DNA from: an uncultured Clostridia bacterium
GTDB taxonomy: Bacteria > Bacillota > Clostridia > Oscillospirales > Acutalibacteraceae
Direction of reading: 5' to 3'
Assembly: GCA_946555465.1 (NCBI GenBank)
Contig: CAMNST010000001.1
Location: 186,001-250,000 of the forward strand
Length of the DNA stretch: 64,000 nucleotides
Shown: positions 39,618-50,590 of the stretch, in pieces
Numbering within the stretch: the stretch's first letter is position 1
Layout: each line of letters opens with the position of its first letter
Notes under the pieces: generated by a model
The model's database searches: none
The model's input: only the letters and a program-made list of their open reading frames with translations
What the model was told of the DNA's origin: nothing
Program-made: the position numbers and the translations under genes

Positions 39618-39620
39618 AAT

Positions 39621-40991
39621 ATGGCAAAAATCAAATCGGTTTACATATGCAGTGAATGCGGCTACGAATCCCCCAAATGGTTCGGAAAATGCCCGGGATG
39701 CGGCGAATGGAATACAATGAACGAGGAACTGCCGGCTTCTGCAAAAATAGGAAACAGTATCGGCAGAAATTCAGCCGTAAATCAGGTTATGGCTTTGTCG
39801 GAAATAACGGAGAATGTTGAAAAACGAATTTCTACCGGAATAAATGAATTTGACAGAGTTCTCGGCGGCGGAATCGTTTTAGGCAGTCTTGTTCTTATAA
39901 GCGGTGATCCGGGGATAGGTAAATCAACCATTCTTCTTCAAATGTGTCAGCACCTCGGAAAAAATAAAAAAGTATTATATGTAAGCGGCGAAGAATCTGC
40001 CAATCAGATTAAGATGAGAGCAATCCGTCTTGGTGTAACAAGTGAAAATCTTTTTATTCTGCCTCAGACTGATGTAGGAATTATTGTTAAAACAATAAAA
40101 TATGACAAACCTGATATTGTTATTATAGATTCAATACAAACGATGGTATATGACGAAATAAGTTCTTCCGCGGGTTCGGTAACACAGGTAAGAGAATGCA
40201 CCAATATCTTTATGCATACTGCAAAGGGACTCGGTATTCCGATTTTAGTTGTCGGTCATGTAAATAAAGACGGCGCGATAGCAGGGCCGAAAGTTCTTGA
40301 GCATATTGTTGATACAGTCCTTTATTTTGAAGGTGAAAAAAATTATTCCTACAGGATATTACGTGGTGTCAAAAACCGTTTCGGTTCCACAAATGAAATC
40401 GGTGTGTTTGAAATGACAGGGGAGGGACTTAAAGAAGTTTTGAATCCGTCTCTTATGATGATTTCGGGCAGACCTAAAAATACATCCGGCACCTGTGTTG
40501 CCTGTGTTATGGAAGGTACTCGCCCCATTCTTGCAGAAGTTCAAGGCCTTGTATGCGCAACCGGTTTCGGAACACCAAGAAGAATGAGTACAGGATTTGA
40601 TTATAACAGAATGAGTATGCTGCTTGCAGTGCTTGAAAAAAGAGCAGGATATTTTTTCAATAATATGGATGCGTACATAAACGTAATAGGCGGATTAAAA
40701 CTTGACGAGCCGGCAGCAGATCTTACGGTTGCACTTGCACTAACATCTTCATTAAAGGACAAGCCCGTATCGGATAATGTGCTTGCATTCGGTGAAGTAG
40801 GTCTGGCAGGCGAGATACGTGCAGTCAGCAACTGTGAACAGCGTGTTGCCGAAGCACATCGTCTTGGATTTGAAAAATGTATAATCCCGTTTCATAATTA
40901 TAAATCTCTTCCAAAACAATTAAAGATAGATGTTGACATTGTTCCCGCAAGAACAATCCGCGATGCATTTTCCGCTTTAGTTTCAGAATAA
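39621..40991 (+). CDS. radA: DNA repair protein RadA (Sms)
   Basis: RecA-like branch-migration ATPase. The 456-residue product has a four-cysteine zinc finger (Cys10, 13, 24, 27), Walker A GDPGIGKS at residues 95-102, the RadA-specific KNRFGSTNE motif near 255 and a C-terminal Lon-protease-like domain (GLAGEIRAVSNCEQRVAEAHRLGF). ATG 39621 lies three bases after the cwlD stop, with GAGGAG upstream. A weak terminator-like hairpin follows. Confidence 0.97.
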   Translation: MAKIKSVYICSECGYESPKWFGKCPGCGEWNTMNEELPASAKIGNSIGRNSAVNQVMALSEITENVEKRISTGINEFDRVLGGGIVLGSLVLISGDPGIGKSTILLQMCQHLGKNKKVLYVSGEESANQIKMRAIRLGVTSENLFILPQTDVGIIVKTIKYDKPDIVIIDSIQTMVYDEISSSAGSVTQVRECTNIFMHTAKGLGIPILVVGHVNKDGAIAGPKVLEHIVDTVLYFEGEKNYSYRILRGVKNRFGSTNEIGVFEMTGEGLKEVLNPSLMMISGRPKNTSGTCVACVMEGTRPILAEVQGLVCATGFGTPRRMSTGFDYNRMSMLLAVLEKRAGYFFNNMDAYINVIGGLKLDEPAADLTVALALTSSLKDKPVSDNVLAFGEVGLAGEIRAVSNCEQRVAEAHRLGFEKCIIPFHNYKSLPKQLKIDVDIVPARTIRDAFSALVSE

Positions 40992-40997
40992 AAAAAC

Positions 40998-41030
40998 GTC
41001 CGTAGGTTATAAAAATACTTACGGACTCTT
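40998..41030 (+). terminator. Hairpin after radA
   Basis: Ten-bp stem (40998-41007 with 41017-41026, one G-U) and a 9-nt loop. The tail TCTTCT is poor in T, so termination may be weak. Confidence 0.6.
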
Positions 41031-41094
41031 CTAATTATATTTAAAAAAATAAATCTGGGAAATGAAATAAATATGCGTAAAAAGGAAGTATTAT

Positions 41095-41400
41095 ATGAAC
41101 AATCTTTATTACAGAAGAACGACTTGAAAATGCTGTAAAAGATTGTTCATATCGTTTTGTACGGCGTGATTTGGATTGTATAGATTTACTCGAGGAAATA
41201 CTCGCAAAAGAGAACCTAAGGCAATTTAAAGCCATTTCAGCCGATATTTTAAGAATATTAAAATTAAATGGTGATATTGAAGATTAGAATTGTTGTTGAT
41301 TGCAGAGTTTGAAAGAGAACAGGAAAAGCAGTTGACAACATATAAAAAACTTGATACAATTATACAAAATAAATATTTTGTTCAATATAGGGGAGCATAA
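41095..41400 (+). pseudogene. Small gene broken by two compensating frameshifts
   Basis: AAGGAAG lies 6 nt before ATG 41095, but the frame stops after ten codons. Coding-like sequence continues in the +1 frame (FITEERLENAVKDCSYRFVRR, then LDCIDLLEEILAKENL) to a TAG at 41285-41287, then returns to the first frame (LELLLIAEFEREQEKQL) and ends at TAA 41398-41400. Undoing one extra base near 41105 and restoring one base near 41284 gives a ~101-residue helical, charged protein with no recognised family. The neighbouring recombinase gene suggests an old mobile-element remnant, but this is inference. The ~580-nt gap 41031-41623 holds nothing else I can support. Confidence 0.55.
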
Positions 41401-41623
41401 AATAAAAAAACAGGCAGAAAAATTTGTTTTATGCCCAAATGGTAATTTGTTATAATTTCAGCAATTAAAAAGTTTTTTATGATAAAAACACTGATTTCCG
41501 GCTTCTCAGTTTATTTTGAACATAGAGTTCATCATTTTACTGATTTCTATTTGATAGCAAAATAATGCTTTTGCAAATTATATTACACTAAATTAATTTA
41601 TCAGAATTGAAAGGATAAAAATT

Positions 41624-42598
41624 ATGCGTAAAGAAGAATTTTCACAACTTCCAAAACTTGTTCAGCAATATCTTATTTATATTGAAGCAATTAAAGCACA
41701 CAGTGAATTGTCTGTAATTGAATATGCATCTGATTTGAGGACATTTTTCAGATATCTGGCTCTCAGCAAAGGATTATGCCCGACAAACACGCCTTTTGAA
41801 GAAATTGATATATCCCCTATTGATTTAGATTTTATACAGGGAGTAAATCTAACTGATGCATATCAATTTATTATATATTGCAAAAATGAACGCAAAAATA
41901 ATGAGACCACCAGGGCAAGAAGAGTCGTTTCCATCAGACGGTTTTATACATATTTGTCAGATAATCTTGGAATTATTGAGAAAAATCCAATGAAAAGCCT
42001 TGAAGCGCCCAAAACCAAAAAAGCACTTCCGAAATACCTTACACTTGACGAGGCTGAAAAACTTTTATCGGTTATTGACGGAAAATTCAAAGAACGTGAT
42101 TATGCGATAATCACATTGTTTTTAAACTGTGGTATGCGTCTGAGTGAACTTGTTTCAATAGATTATAATGATATTAAAACCGATGGTTCGCTTATCATTA
42201 CAGGAAAAGGAAATAAAGAAAGAAAAGTATATCTTAATCAGGCGTGCATCAATGCTATAACAGATTATATGAAAGTAAGACCTAATGACAATGTGAGGGA
42301 CAGAGCCCTGTTTTTAAGTTCAAGAAACCAGCGTATCAGCCCGAAAACAGTTCAGCATTTAGTATATACATACCTTGAGAAAGCAGGACTCGGTGACCGC
42401 GGACTTTCTGTGCACAAACTGCGCCATACTGCAGCAACGCTTATGTACCAGCACGGCAATGTTGATCTTCTTATTTTAAAAGAAATATTGGGTCATGAAA
42501 ACCTTGGAACTACTGAGATATATACGCATATCAGCGATGACGCAACTAAAAAAGCAATAAATTCAAATCCACTGTCAAAAGAAAAATCTAAATGGTAA
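41624..42598 (+). CDS. XerC/XerD-type tyrosine recombinase
   Basis: A 324-residue site-specific recombinase with an N-terminal SAM-like core-binding domain (QQYLIYIEAIKAHSELSVIEYASDLRTFFRYL) and a catalytic domain. Catalytic residues are visible: Arg in LNCGMRLSELV near residue 171, Lys in GKGNKERKVYL, His/Arg in VHKLRHTAATLM near 265, His in LGHENLGTT near 290, and Tyr in EIYTHI near 299. Size and motifs fit chromosome-dimer resolvases more than phage integrases. The closest match is XerC/D; which partner it is cannot be told. AAAGGATAAAAATT precedes ATG 41624. Its 3' end overlaps the convergent gene by 11 bp. Confidence 0.9.
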   Translation: MRKEEFSQLPKLVQQYLIYIEAIKAHSELSVIEYASDLRTFFRYLALSKGLCPTNTPFEEIDISPIDLDFIQGVNLTDAYQFIIYCKNERKNNETTRARRVVSIRRFYTYLSDNLGIIEKNPMKSLEAPKTKKALPKYLTLDEAEKLLSVIDGKFKERDYAIITLFLNCGMRLSELVSIDYNDIKTDGSLIITGKGNKERKVYLNQACINAITDYMKVRPNDNVRDRALFLSSRNQRISPKTVQHLVYTYLEKAGLGDRGLSVHKLRHTAATLMYQHGNVDLLILKEILGHENLGTTEIYTHISDDATKKAINSNPLSKEKSKW

Positions 42599-43217
42599 CA
42601 ACACTGAAAAGCAAGCAACTGAGACCGGCATCAATTAATGCGGTAAGAATAATACAGAGCGCCATTATTAAATACTTTTTTATATAAGGTTTTACATTGA
42701 ATTCTTTTTCATTGTTTTTGGTAATATCCATCAGCGATTTGGATAAATCGGTACTTATCTTTATCGTATAAGCAATCGCTGTAAGAAATAAGGCTATATG
42801 CGGAATAATCATAATCAGTGAATAACTTATGCCCTTAACGGAATAATTTATCAGGAAATAACCCATTTTAACTCCGCTGAAAATTCCTATTACTGAGGGT
42901 ATAATATTAATAATCGGATAGCCGATTAAGCAAAAGCCGAGAAAAACCACAAGTAAAAATACAGAAAAATATAAACAGAAATTTGATATGAACAAATTAA
43001 CAAAGGTTTCATTCTCCGGTTTTATAATGCTGTTAAGCGTATCAGACTGGGCAATCTTATATAAATAAGAACCTACAAAAAGTCCGAATGAATAAAAAAG
43101 CATTGTATATATTTCTGATTTTATATCCTTGAACTCAAGTTTAAAAGGTTTTTTTTCTGAAATTTCGGCTAAACTTTGAGCAGATTCTTCAAAATCATCA
43201 AATGAAATTTCTTCCAT
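42588..43217 (-). CDS. SpoIIM/DUF95-like integral membrane protein
   Basis: A 209-residue protein with an acidic N-terminus and about five membrane helices. The region LLVVFLGFCLIGYPIINIIPSVIGIFSGVKMGYFLINYSVKGISYSLIMIIPH resembles the SpoIIM/DUF95 core (a hydrophobic GxPL-type turn, then G-x-x-x-G-rich helix and a PH/PQ pair). SpoIIM is part of the DMP engulfment machinery with SpoIID and SpoIIP. The xerD-spoIIM neighbourhood in Bacillus supports the idea, but similarity is modest. CTTAATGCC-free spacing and TAAGGAGATAGATT precede ATG 43217. Confidence 0.55.
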   Translation of the reverse strand: MEEISFDDFEESAQSLAEISEKKPFKLEFKDIKSEIYTMLFYSFGLFVGSYLYKIAQSDTLNSIIKPENETFVNLFISNFCLYFSVFLLVVFLGFCLIGYPIINIIPSVIGIFSGVKMGYFLINYSVKGISYSLIMIIPHIALFLTAIAYTIKISTDLSKSLMDITKNNEKEFNVKPYIKKYLIMALCIILTALIDAGLSCLLFSVVTI

Positions 43218-43220
43218 AAT

Positions 43221-43613
43221 CTATCTCCTTAATGCCTTTTTCGACATAATTACAGATGAAATAAATGCAACTGCAAAAACCGCTATTACTTTTATTATCA
43301 CATATACCGGGTCTGTTTTATTTACGCAAAAATTTATTATTGAGAATATTGCAAGCGGCAAAACCGAAAAAAGTGACATTACAAGAAGGTTGTTCTTAAA
43401 GCCTCTTATGCTGATATTGGATATTATAAAGGCAGACAGTATTACAACCGCCAAACCAACATATTTTGCTGCGCCTAAATCGGCATCAAGTTTAAGCAGA
43501 ATAAATGATGATACTGATGAGAACACCGTCACCGATATCACAGTTGACAATAATATTTTTATAATAAATTTAATAAGAAGATGATTAACATTATTTGCAG
43601 TTATTCTTACCAT
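43221..43613 (-). CDS. Four-helix membrane protein, TIGR04086/YrzE-like
   Basis: A 130-residue protein that is nearly all membrane: four helices at about residues 13-33, 44-64, 75-95 and 103-123, with a basic C-terminus (SKKALRR). Size, helix spacing and position next to yajC fit the TIGR04086 family of Firmicute membrane proteins, whose role is unknown. Its Shine-Dalgarno (GGAGGGG) lies in the 3' arm of the hairpin at 43614-43658, with a T-run as spacer. It sits 3 nt upstream of the SpoIIM-like gene, so both are likely one transcript. Confidence 0.6.
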   Translation of the reverse strand: MVRITANNVNHLLIKFIIKILLSTVISVTVFSSVSSFILLKLDADLGAAKYVGLAVVILSAFIISNISIRGFKNNLLVMSLFSVLPLAIFSIINFCVNKTDPVYVIIKVIAVFAVAFISSVIMSKKALRR

Positions 43614-43658
43614 AAAAAACCCCTCCGAATAATATTTATTCAGAGGGGTTTTTTTTTA
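43614..43658 (-). terminator. Terminator-like hairpin after yajC, overlapping the next gene's Shine-Dalgarno
   Basis: CCCCTC (43620-43625) pairs with GAGGGG (43643-43648), extended by GAATAA/TTATTC with one mismatch. T-runs flank both sides, so it could work in both directions. On the minus strand GGAGGGG-TTTTTT-ATG makes the 3' arm the ribosome binding site of the gene at 43613. Confidence 0.8.
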
Positions 43659-43667
43659 GAACGTATT

Positions 43668-44087
43668 TTATTTTTCTTTCGTTTCGTCAATAACTTCTTT
43701 ATTTTTTGACTTCTTTGCTTTCTTTTCTTTAGCAGCCTCTCTTGCTGCGTCAACTTCTTTCTGATGCTGTTCCATCTTAGTTTTGTTCGTATTGATTGCC
43801 CAGCGTTCAATTTTCATTTTATTTCTGTCTGAACCTGTTTCAATAATAAGATCATTTTCGCGAATGGTAACAACTCTGCCAACAATTCCGCCGATAGTAA
43901 CAATCTCATCACCGATTTCAAGAGATGCTCTCATTTCCTGTTCTTCTTTCTGACGCTTTTTCTGCGGACGAATCATAAGGAAATACATAACACCTACAAG
44001 AACAACCATCATAATTATATATGAAGTGGTGCCGCCTTTAGATGAGGTTGTTGCTGCTGACTGAGCCATCATTAAAATTAAATCCAT
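43668..44087 (-). CDS. yajC: Preprotein translocase accessory protein YajC
   Basis: A 139-residue Sec-associated protein with one N-terminal membrane helix (YIIMMVVLVGVMYFLMI), the conserved RPQKKRQKEEQEMRASLEIGDEIVTIGGIVGRV after it and a long lysine-rich C-terminal tail (AAKEKKAKKSKNKE), longer than usual. AGGAGGATAAATTT precedes ATG 44087. Its position after tgt is the common queA-tgt-yajC order; secD/secF are not next to it here. Confidence 0.93.
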   Translation of the reverse strand: MDLILMMAQSAATTSSKGGTTSYIIMMVVLVGVMYFLMIRPQKKRQKEEQEMRASLEIGDEIVTIGGIVGRVVTIRENDLIIETGSDRNKMKIERWAINTNKTKMEQHQKEVDAAREAAKEKKAKKSKNKEVIDETKEK

Positions 44088-44152
44088 AAATTTATCCTCC
44101 TAATATGAACAGTAATATTATATTAGAAACAAACATAATTTGCAAGCATTTT

Positions 44153-46371
<2,219 letters not shown>

Positions 46372-46392
46372 AATATTCTCCATAAATTATAA

Positions 46393-46422
46393 TTGACATA
46401 TATATATAATAAGTGATATTAT
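46393..46422 (+). promoter_or_regulatory. Candidate promoter for asd-dapA-dapB
   Basis: TTGACA (46393-46398), an 18-nt spacer and TATTAT (46417-46422) on the plus strand, giving a leader of about 80 nt. The region is AT-rich in both directions, so the queA promoter probably lies in the same gap. Confidence 0.5.
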
Positions 46423-46510
46423 ATAGTGAAAAGTTTGGATAATTCCATATCTTTTAGTATTATATTGCATATTGTCTTGTTTTACAAGGTATTTTTTAAG
46501 GAGAATCATT

Positions 46511-47596
46511 ATGGAAAAAAAGTTTAATGTTGGTATTGTAGGTGCAACCGGTATGGTTGGTCAGAGATTTGCAACTCTTCTTGACGGACATCCGTGGTTC
46601 AATGTTGTTTGTCTTGCTGCTTCATCAAGAAGCGCAGGAAAAACATATGAAGAAGCGGTCGGCAAGAAATGGTGTATGGATGTTGCTATTCCGGAATCTA
46701 TGAAAAACATTGTTATTATGGATGCAACAGGAGATATTGAAAAAATCACATCAATGGTTGATTTTGTTTTCTGTGCTGTTGATATGAAGAAAGACGAAAT
46801 CAAAGCACTTGAAGAAGAATATGCTAAACACGAGTGTCCGGTAGTATCAAACAACAGTGCACACCGTTTCACCAAAGACGTACCTATGGTTGTTCCAGAA
46901 CTCAATGCAGAGCATATAAATATCATCCCTTCACAGAGAAAAAGACTTGGAACAAAACGCGGTTTCATAGCAGTTAAGTCAAACTGCTCACTTCAGTCAT
47001 ATGTTCCTGCTATCTTCCCTCTTCACGAAAAATTCGGTGTTAAGAATGTTTTGGTATGTACATATCAAGCAATATCAGGTGCAGGCAAAACATTTGAAAC
47101 CTGGCCTGATATGATTGACAACGTTATTCCTTACATCGGCGGAGAAGAAGAAAAGAGTGAAAAAGAGCCGCTTAAACTTATGGGTAAAATTGAAGGCGAT
47201 GAAATCGTTTCAGCAGATAAACCAAACTTTACGGCACAGTGCATTCGTGTTCCTGTTTCAAACGGTCATCTCGGTGCGGTATTTGTTGATTTTGAAAACA
47301 AGCCTTCTGAAGAAGAAATTATTGAAATATGGAACAATTTCTCCGGCAGAGCACAGGAACTCAATCTTCCTTCAGCGCCTAAGAAATTCTTAAATTATTT
47401 CACAGAGCCAGACAGACCTCAGATTAAATCCGAAAGAATGCTCGAAAACGGTATGGCTGTTTCTATCGGAAGACTCAGAGAAGATACTCAGTACGATTAT
47501 AAGTTTGTATGCCTTTCCCACAATACTCTCAGGGGTGCTGCCGGCGGTGCAGTTCTTCTTGCAGAACTTCTTGCTGCTGAAGGTTATATGGACTAA
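46511..47596 (+). CDS. asd: Aspartate-semialdehyde dehydrogenase
   Basis: NADPH enzyme that reduces aspartyl phosphate, the branch point for lysine, threonine and methionine. The 361-residue product has GIVGATGMVGQRF near the N-terminus, the catalytic Cys in KSNCSLQSYVPAI near residue 158 and GAGKTFETWP downstream. This is the long archaeal/fungal-like type rather than the usual E. coli-type. ATG 46511 was chosen because TAAGGAGAATCATT precedes it; the frame upstream is untranslated leader. It starts the asd-dapA-dapB operon. Confidence 0.95.
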   Translation: MEKKFNVGIVGATGMVGQRFATLLDGHPWFNVVCLAASSRSAGKTYEEAVGKKWCMDVAIPESMKNIVIMDATGDIEKITSMVDFVFCAVDMKKDEIKALEEEYAKHECPVVSNNSAHRFTKDVPMVVPELNAEHINIIPSQRKRLGTKRGFIAVKSNCSLQSYVPAIFPLHEKFGVKNVLVCTYQAISGAGKTFETWPDMIDNVIPYIGGEEEKSEKEPLKLMGKIEGDEIVSADKPNFTAQCIRVPVSNGHLGAVFVDFENKPSEEEIIEIWNNFSGRAQELNLPSAPKKFLNYFTEPDRPQIKSERMLENGMAVSIGRLREDTQYDYKFVCLSHNTLRGAAGGAVLLAELLAAEGYMD

Positions 47597-47626
47597 AAAT
47601 ATACATTATATTAAGGAGATACATCA

Positions 47627-48517
47627 ATGAAAGAACCAATTTTTACAGGTGCGGCAGTTGCAATCATCACACCTATGAATGAAGACGGCACAGTAAACTA
47701 TGAAGAATTTGCAAAGTTTGTTGATTTTCAGATTGAAAACGGCACCGATGCAATCGTTATCTGCGGAACAACCGGCGAATCATCAACACTTAAAGTTGTT
47801 GAACATAACGCAGTTATTAAATGGTGCATTGATTATGTTGACGGCAGAATTCCTGTTATTGCAGGAACAGGTTCAAACAGCACTGCATGTGCTATTGAAA
47901 TCAGCAAGGAAGCATGTGAAAATGGTGCGGATGCACTTTTGCTTGTAACACCATATTATAATAAAACAAGCCAGAGAGGACTTATTGCGCACTATAAAGC
48001 AATCCATGATGCAACAGATAAGCCAATTATTCTTTATAATGTTCCTTCAAGAACCGGTCTTAATATTGCCCCTGAAACAGCGTATGAACTCTCAAAACTT
48101 CCAAGAATCAACGGTATCAAGGAAGCATCGGGAAATCTTGACCAGATTGCTAAAATTCATGAACTCTGCGGCGACGAACTCAATCTCTGGAGCGGTAATG
48201 ACGATCAGATTTATGACCTTATGGAAAGAGGCGGAAAAGGTGTTATAAGCGTTCTTTCAAACATCTGCCCTCAGGAGACTCACGATATCGTTCAAAAGTA
48301 TCTTGACGGCGACAAAGAAGGCAGCAAGAAACTCATGGATAAATATATGAAACTTGCTAAGTCAATGTTTGTTGATGTAAATCCTATTCCTGTAAAAGAG
48401 GCTGTCAGCCTTATCGGATTTAACGCAGGTCCATGCAGACTTCCTCTTATCGAAATGGATGAAAAGAACAAGGCTTACGTTAAAGAAACAATGAAAGAAT
48501 ACAATCTTGTAAAATAA
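47627..48517 (+). CDS. dapA: 4-hydroxy-tetrahydrodipicolinate synthase
   Basis: Condenses aspartate semialdehyde with pyruvate. The 296-residue TIM barrel has CGTTGESSTL near residue 47, the Tyr motif LYNVPSRTG near 136, the Schiff-base lysine in GIKEASG near 164 and the loop DVNPIPVKEA near the end. AAGGAGATACATCA precedes ATG 47627. In a spore former the product is used for both peptidoglycan diaminopimelate and spore dipicolinate. Confidence 0.97.
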   Translation: MKEPIFTGAAVAIITPMNEDGTVNYEEFAKFVDFQIENGTDAIVICGTTGESSTLKVVEHNAVIKWCIDYVDGRIPVIAGTGSNSTACAIEISKEACENGADALLLVTPYYNKTSQRGLIAHYKAIHDATDKPIILYNVPSRTGLNIAPETAYELSKLPRINGIKEASGNLDQIAKIHELCGDELNLWSGNDDQIYDLMERGGKGVISVLSNICPQETHDIVQKYLDGDKEGSKKLMDKYMKLAKSMFVDVNPIPVKEAVSLIGFNAGPCRLPLIEMDEKNKAYVKETMKEYNLVK

Positions 48518-48542
48518 AATTGTTATAAAAAGGAATTATAAA

Positions 48543-49292
48543 ATGACAAATATTATTTTAGTCGGTGCATGCGGTAAAATGGGCGGAGTAATTGCTGATG
48601 TAGTAAGCAAGCGTGATGACTGCAAAATAGTTGCCGGTGTTGATAAATTTCCGAAAGAATGCTCATTTCCGGTTTATAAAAGTATTGCAGAAGTTAATGA
48701 AAATGCTGATGTAATTATAGATTTTTCGCACCCATCTGCTCTTGAAGATTTAATTAATTATTCAACTTCAACAGGCACTGCACTTGTTATTGCAACAACA
48801 GGTTACGATGATGCACAGAAAAAAACAATTCAGAAAGCCTCAGAAAATGCCCCGATATTCTTTACATATAATATGAGTATGGGCATCAATCTACTGGCTA
48901 ATCTCGCTAAGAAGGCAACAGAAATTCTCGGCAGCGATTTTGATATTGAAATTGTTGAAAAACACCACAATCAAAAAATTGATGCTCCGAGCGGTACTGC
49001 CCTTATGCTTGCTGATGCAATATGCGAAGTTACGCCTAATCCTATGAAATATGAATATGACCGCCACGCAAAGCGCGAGAAAAGAACAAAAAATGAAATT
49101 GGTCTTCATGCAATCCGCGGCGGAACAATAGTTGGTGAACACGATATTATTTTTGCAGGAAGAGACGAGATTATTACCCTTTCGCATTCTGCAAGAAGCA
49201 AAGAGGTTTTTGCTGTCGGTGCTGTAAATGCTGCTGTTTATATGAAAGGCAAAACAGCAGGTCTTTATGATATGAAAGAACTCATCGGCTAA
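48543..49292 (+). CDS. dapB: 4-hydroxy-tetrahydrodipicolinate reductase
   Basis: NAD(P)H-dependent reductase following DapA in the lysine/diaminopimelate pathway. The 249-residue product has the nucleotide-binding GACGKMGGVIADV near residue 6 and the catalytic EKHHNQKIDAPSGTAL near 139, with the C-terminal IRGGTIVGEHDIIFAG. AAAGGAATTATAAA precedes ATG 48543. It ends the operon before a clear terminator. Confidence 0.97.
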   Translation: MTNIILVGACGKMGGVIADVVSKRDDCKIVAGVDKFPKECSFPVYKSIAEVNENADVIIDFSHPSALEDLINYSTSTGTALVIATTGYDDAQKKTIQKASENAPIFFTYNMSMGINLLANLAKKATEILGSDFDIEIVEKHHNQKIDAPSGTALMLADAICEVTPNPMKYEYDRHAKREKRTKNEIGLHAIRGGTIVGEHDIIFAGRDEIITLSHSARSKEVFAVGAVNAAVYMKGKTAGLYDMKELIG

Positions 49293-49319
49293 AATTTTCA
49301 TTGATATACAAATTTATTC

Positions 49320-49346
49320 GGGCAGGTTTAAAACCTGCCCTTTTAT
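49320..49346 (+). terminator. Intrinsic terminator after dapB
   Basis: GGGCAGGT (49320-49327) pairs with ACCTGCCC (49333-49340), followed by TTTTAT. Confidence 0.9.
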
Positions 49347-49388
49347 ATTGGAAATATAAAAATTTATTCTGATAAACAAATCAACAAA

Positions 49389-49424
49389 ACCCACCGCTGA
49401 AATCAATCCGTCGGTGGGTTTTGT
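49389..49424 (-). terminator. Terminator after the aldo/keto reductase gene
   Basis: ACCCACCG (49389-49396) pairs with CGGTGGGT (49412-49419). On the minus strand the 3' arm is followed by TTTTG. It backs onto the dapB terminator. Confidence 0.8.
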
Positions 49425-49432
49425 ATTAATTA

Positions 49433-50566
49433 TTATTTCATAAAGAATTTTGGTATACCGTCATTCATCCAGCCGGGTATATTTATCTGCTGAGGACAAT
49501 GAGATTTGCATTTGCCGCAATTAATACAGGAGTCTGCCCTTACATCAATTTTTTCATACGCCTTTACAGCATCCTCTTTAGTAAACTCCCCTGTCCGCTC
49601 TTTATTATAAACAGCAAAAATACTGCTGATTTTAACGCCTTTAGGACAATCAGAGCAATAATCACAGCCGGTACACGGAATAACATCATTTTTGTTTATC
49701 ATTGCGGCTGCATTTGCGCATAACTGATATTCTGACTCATCAAATGGTTTAAAATCGGTTAATGTATCAAGATTATCGCGCATTTGCTCTTTGGAATTCA
49801 TACCGCTCAGAATCGTTATAACATTGCTGTGGCTGGCAACAAATCCCATTGCCCACGAAGCAATGCTTTTGTCAGGCTTTGCCTTTTTGAACATATCTGC
49901 AATATCATCTGAAACATCAGCAAGTTTTCCGCCTCTTACAGGTTCCATAACAATTACGGGAATACCCGCATCGGTCAGTATTTTGTACTGCTCTTCGGCA
50001 TTTTGATTTTTCCAGTCAAGATAATTCATCTGAATCTGGGCAAAATCCCAATGATGTGCAGCAACAATTTTTCTTAAATCATCAACTGTTCCGTGGAAAG
50101 AAAAGCCGATATTTTTAACGAATCCCTGTTTTTTCTTTTCAACAACAAAATCATACGCACCGAATTTTTCACATTTTTCAAAATTACCTTTATCAAGGGA
50201 GTGAAGAAGATAAAAATCGAAATAATTATGACCTGTTCTTTTAAGTTGATTGTTAAAAACTTTTTCCATATCGGATTTTTTTGCACACATCCAGATTGGA
50301 AGTTTATCGGCAAGAAAATAACTTTCTCTCGGATATTTTTTTAAAGCAGTGCCGATAAATTTTTCACTCTTGCCGACATGGTACATATATGCTGTATCAA
50401 AATAATTAACACCGTTTTCATATGCCATATCGACAAGTTCCTGTGATTTGTCATAATCAATAAGTGGATTTGATTCTCTTTTAATTGCCGTTTTACAAGG
50501 AAGACGCATTGTACCGAGCCCAAGAAGTGAAACTTCGGTATCTTTAAATTTTCTTCTGTCAATCAT
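49433..50566 (-). CDS. Aldo/keto reductase with C-terminal ferredoxin domain
   Basis: A 377-residue protein: an aldo/keto reductase barrel with LGLGTMRLP at the start, the catalytic Asp/Tyr in YFDTAYMYHVGKSE near residue 56-68, the Lys in YFLADKLP and the His in FYLLHSLDK. It then carries two ferredoxin-type cysteine clusters, CTGCDYCSDCPKG near 297 and CINCGKCKSHCPQQ near 350. Such iron-sulfur AKRs are common in anaerobes and probably couple to ferredoxin; the substrate is unknown. No strong leader element is visible; it lies downstream of cysS by 24 nt and may be read from the same T-box transcript. Confidence 0.88.
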   Translation of the reverse strand: MIDRRKFKDTEVSLLGLGTMRLPCKTAIKRESNPLIDYDKSQELVDMAYENGVNYFDTAYMYHVGKSEKFIGTALKKYPRESYFLADKLPIWMCAKKSDMEKVFNNQLKRTGHNYFDFYLLHSLDKGNFEKCEKFGAYDFVVEKKKQGFVKNIGFSFHGTVDDLRKIVAAHHWDFAQIQMNYLDWKNQNAEEQYKILTDAGIPVIVMEPVRGGKLADVSDDIADMFKKAKPDKSIASWAMGFVASHSNVITILSGMNSKEQMRDNLDTLTDFKPFDESEYQLCANAAAMINKNDVIPCTGCDYCSDCPKGVKISSIFAVYNKERTGEFTKEDAVKAYEKIDVRADSCINCGKCKSHCPQQINIPGWMNDGIPKFFMK

Positions 50567-50590
50567 ATCCGTTGTCCTTTTTATAAATTA

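Noticed and set aside
41424-41456. Possible promoter TTGTTT ... TATAAT in the gap before the XerC/D gene
   Set aside because: The spacer is 21 nt, too long; a TTGCAA-N17-TAATTT at 41571-41599 is more likely but still weak, so neither was listed.
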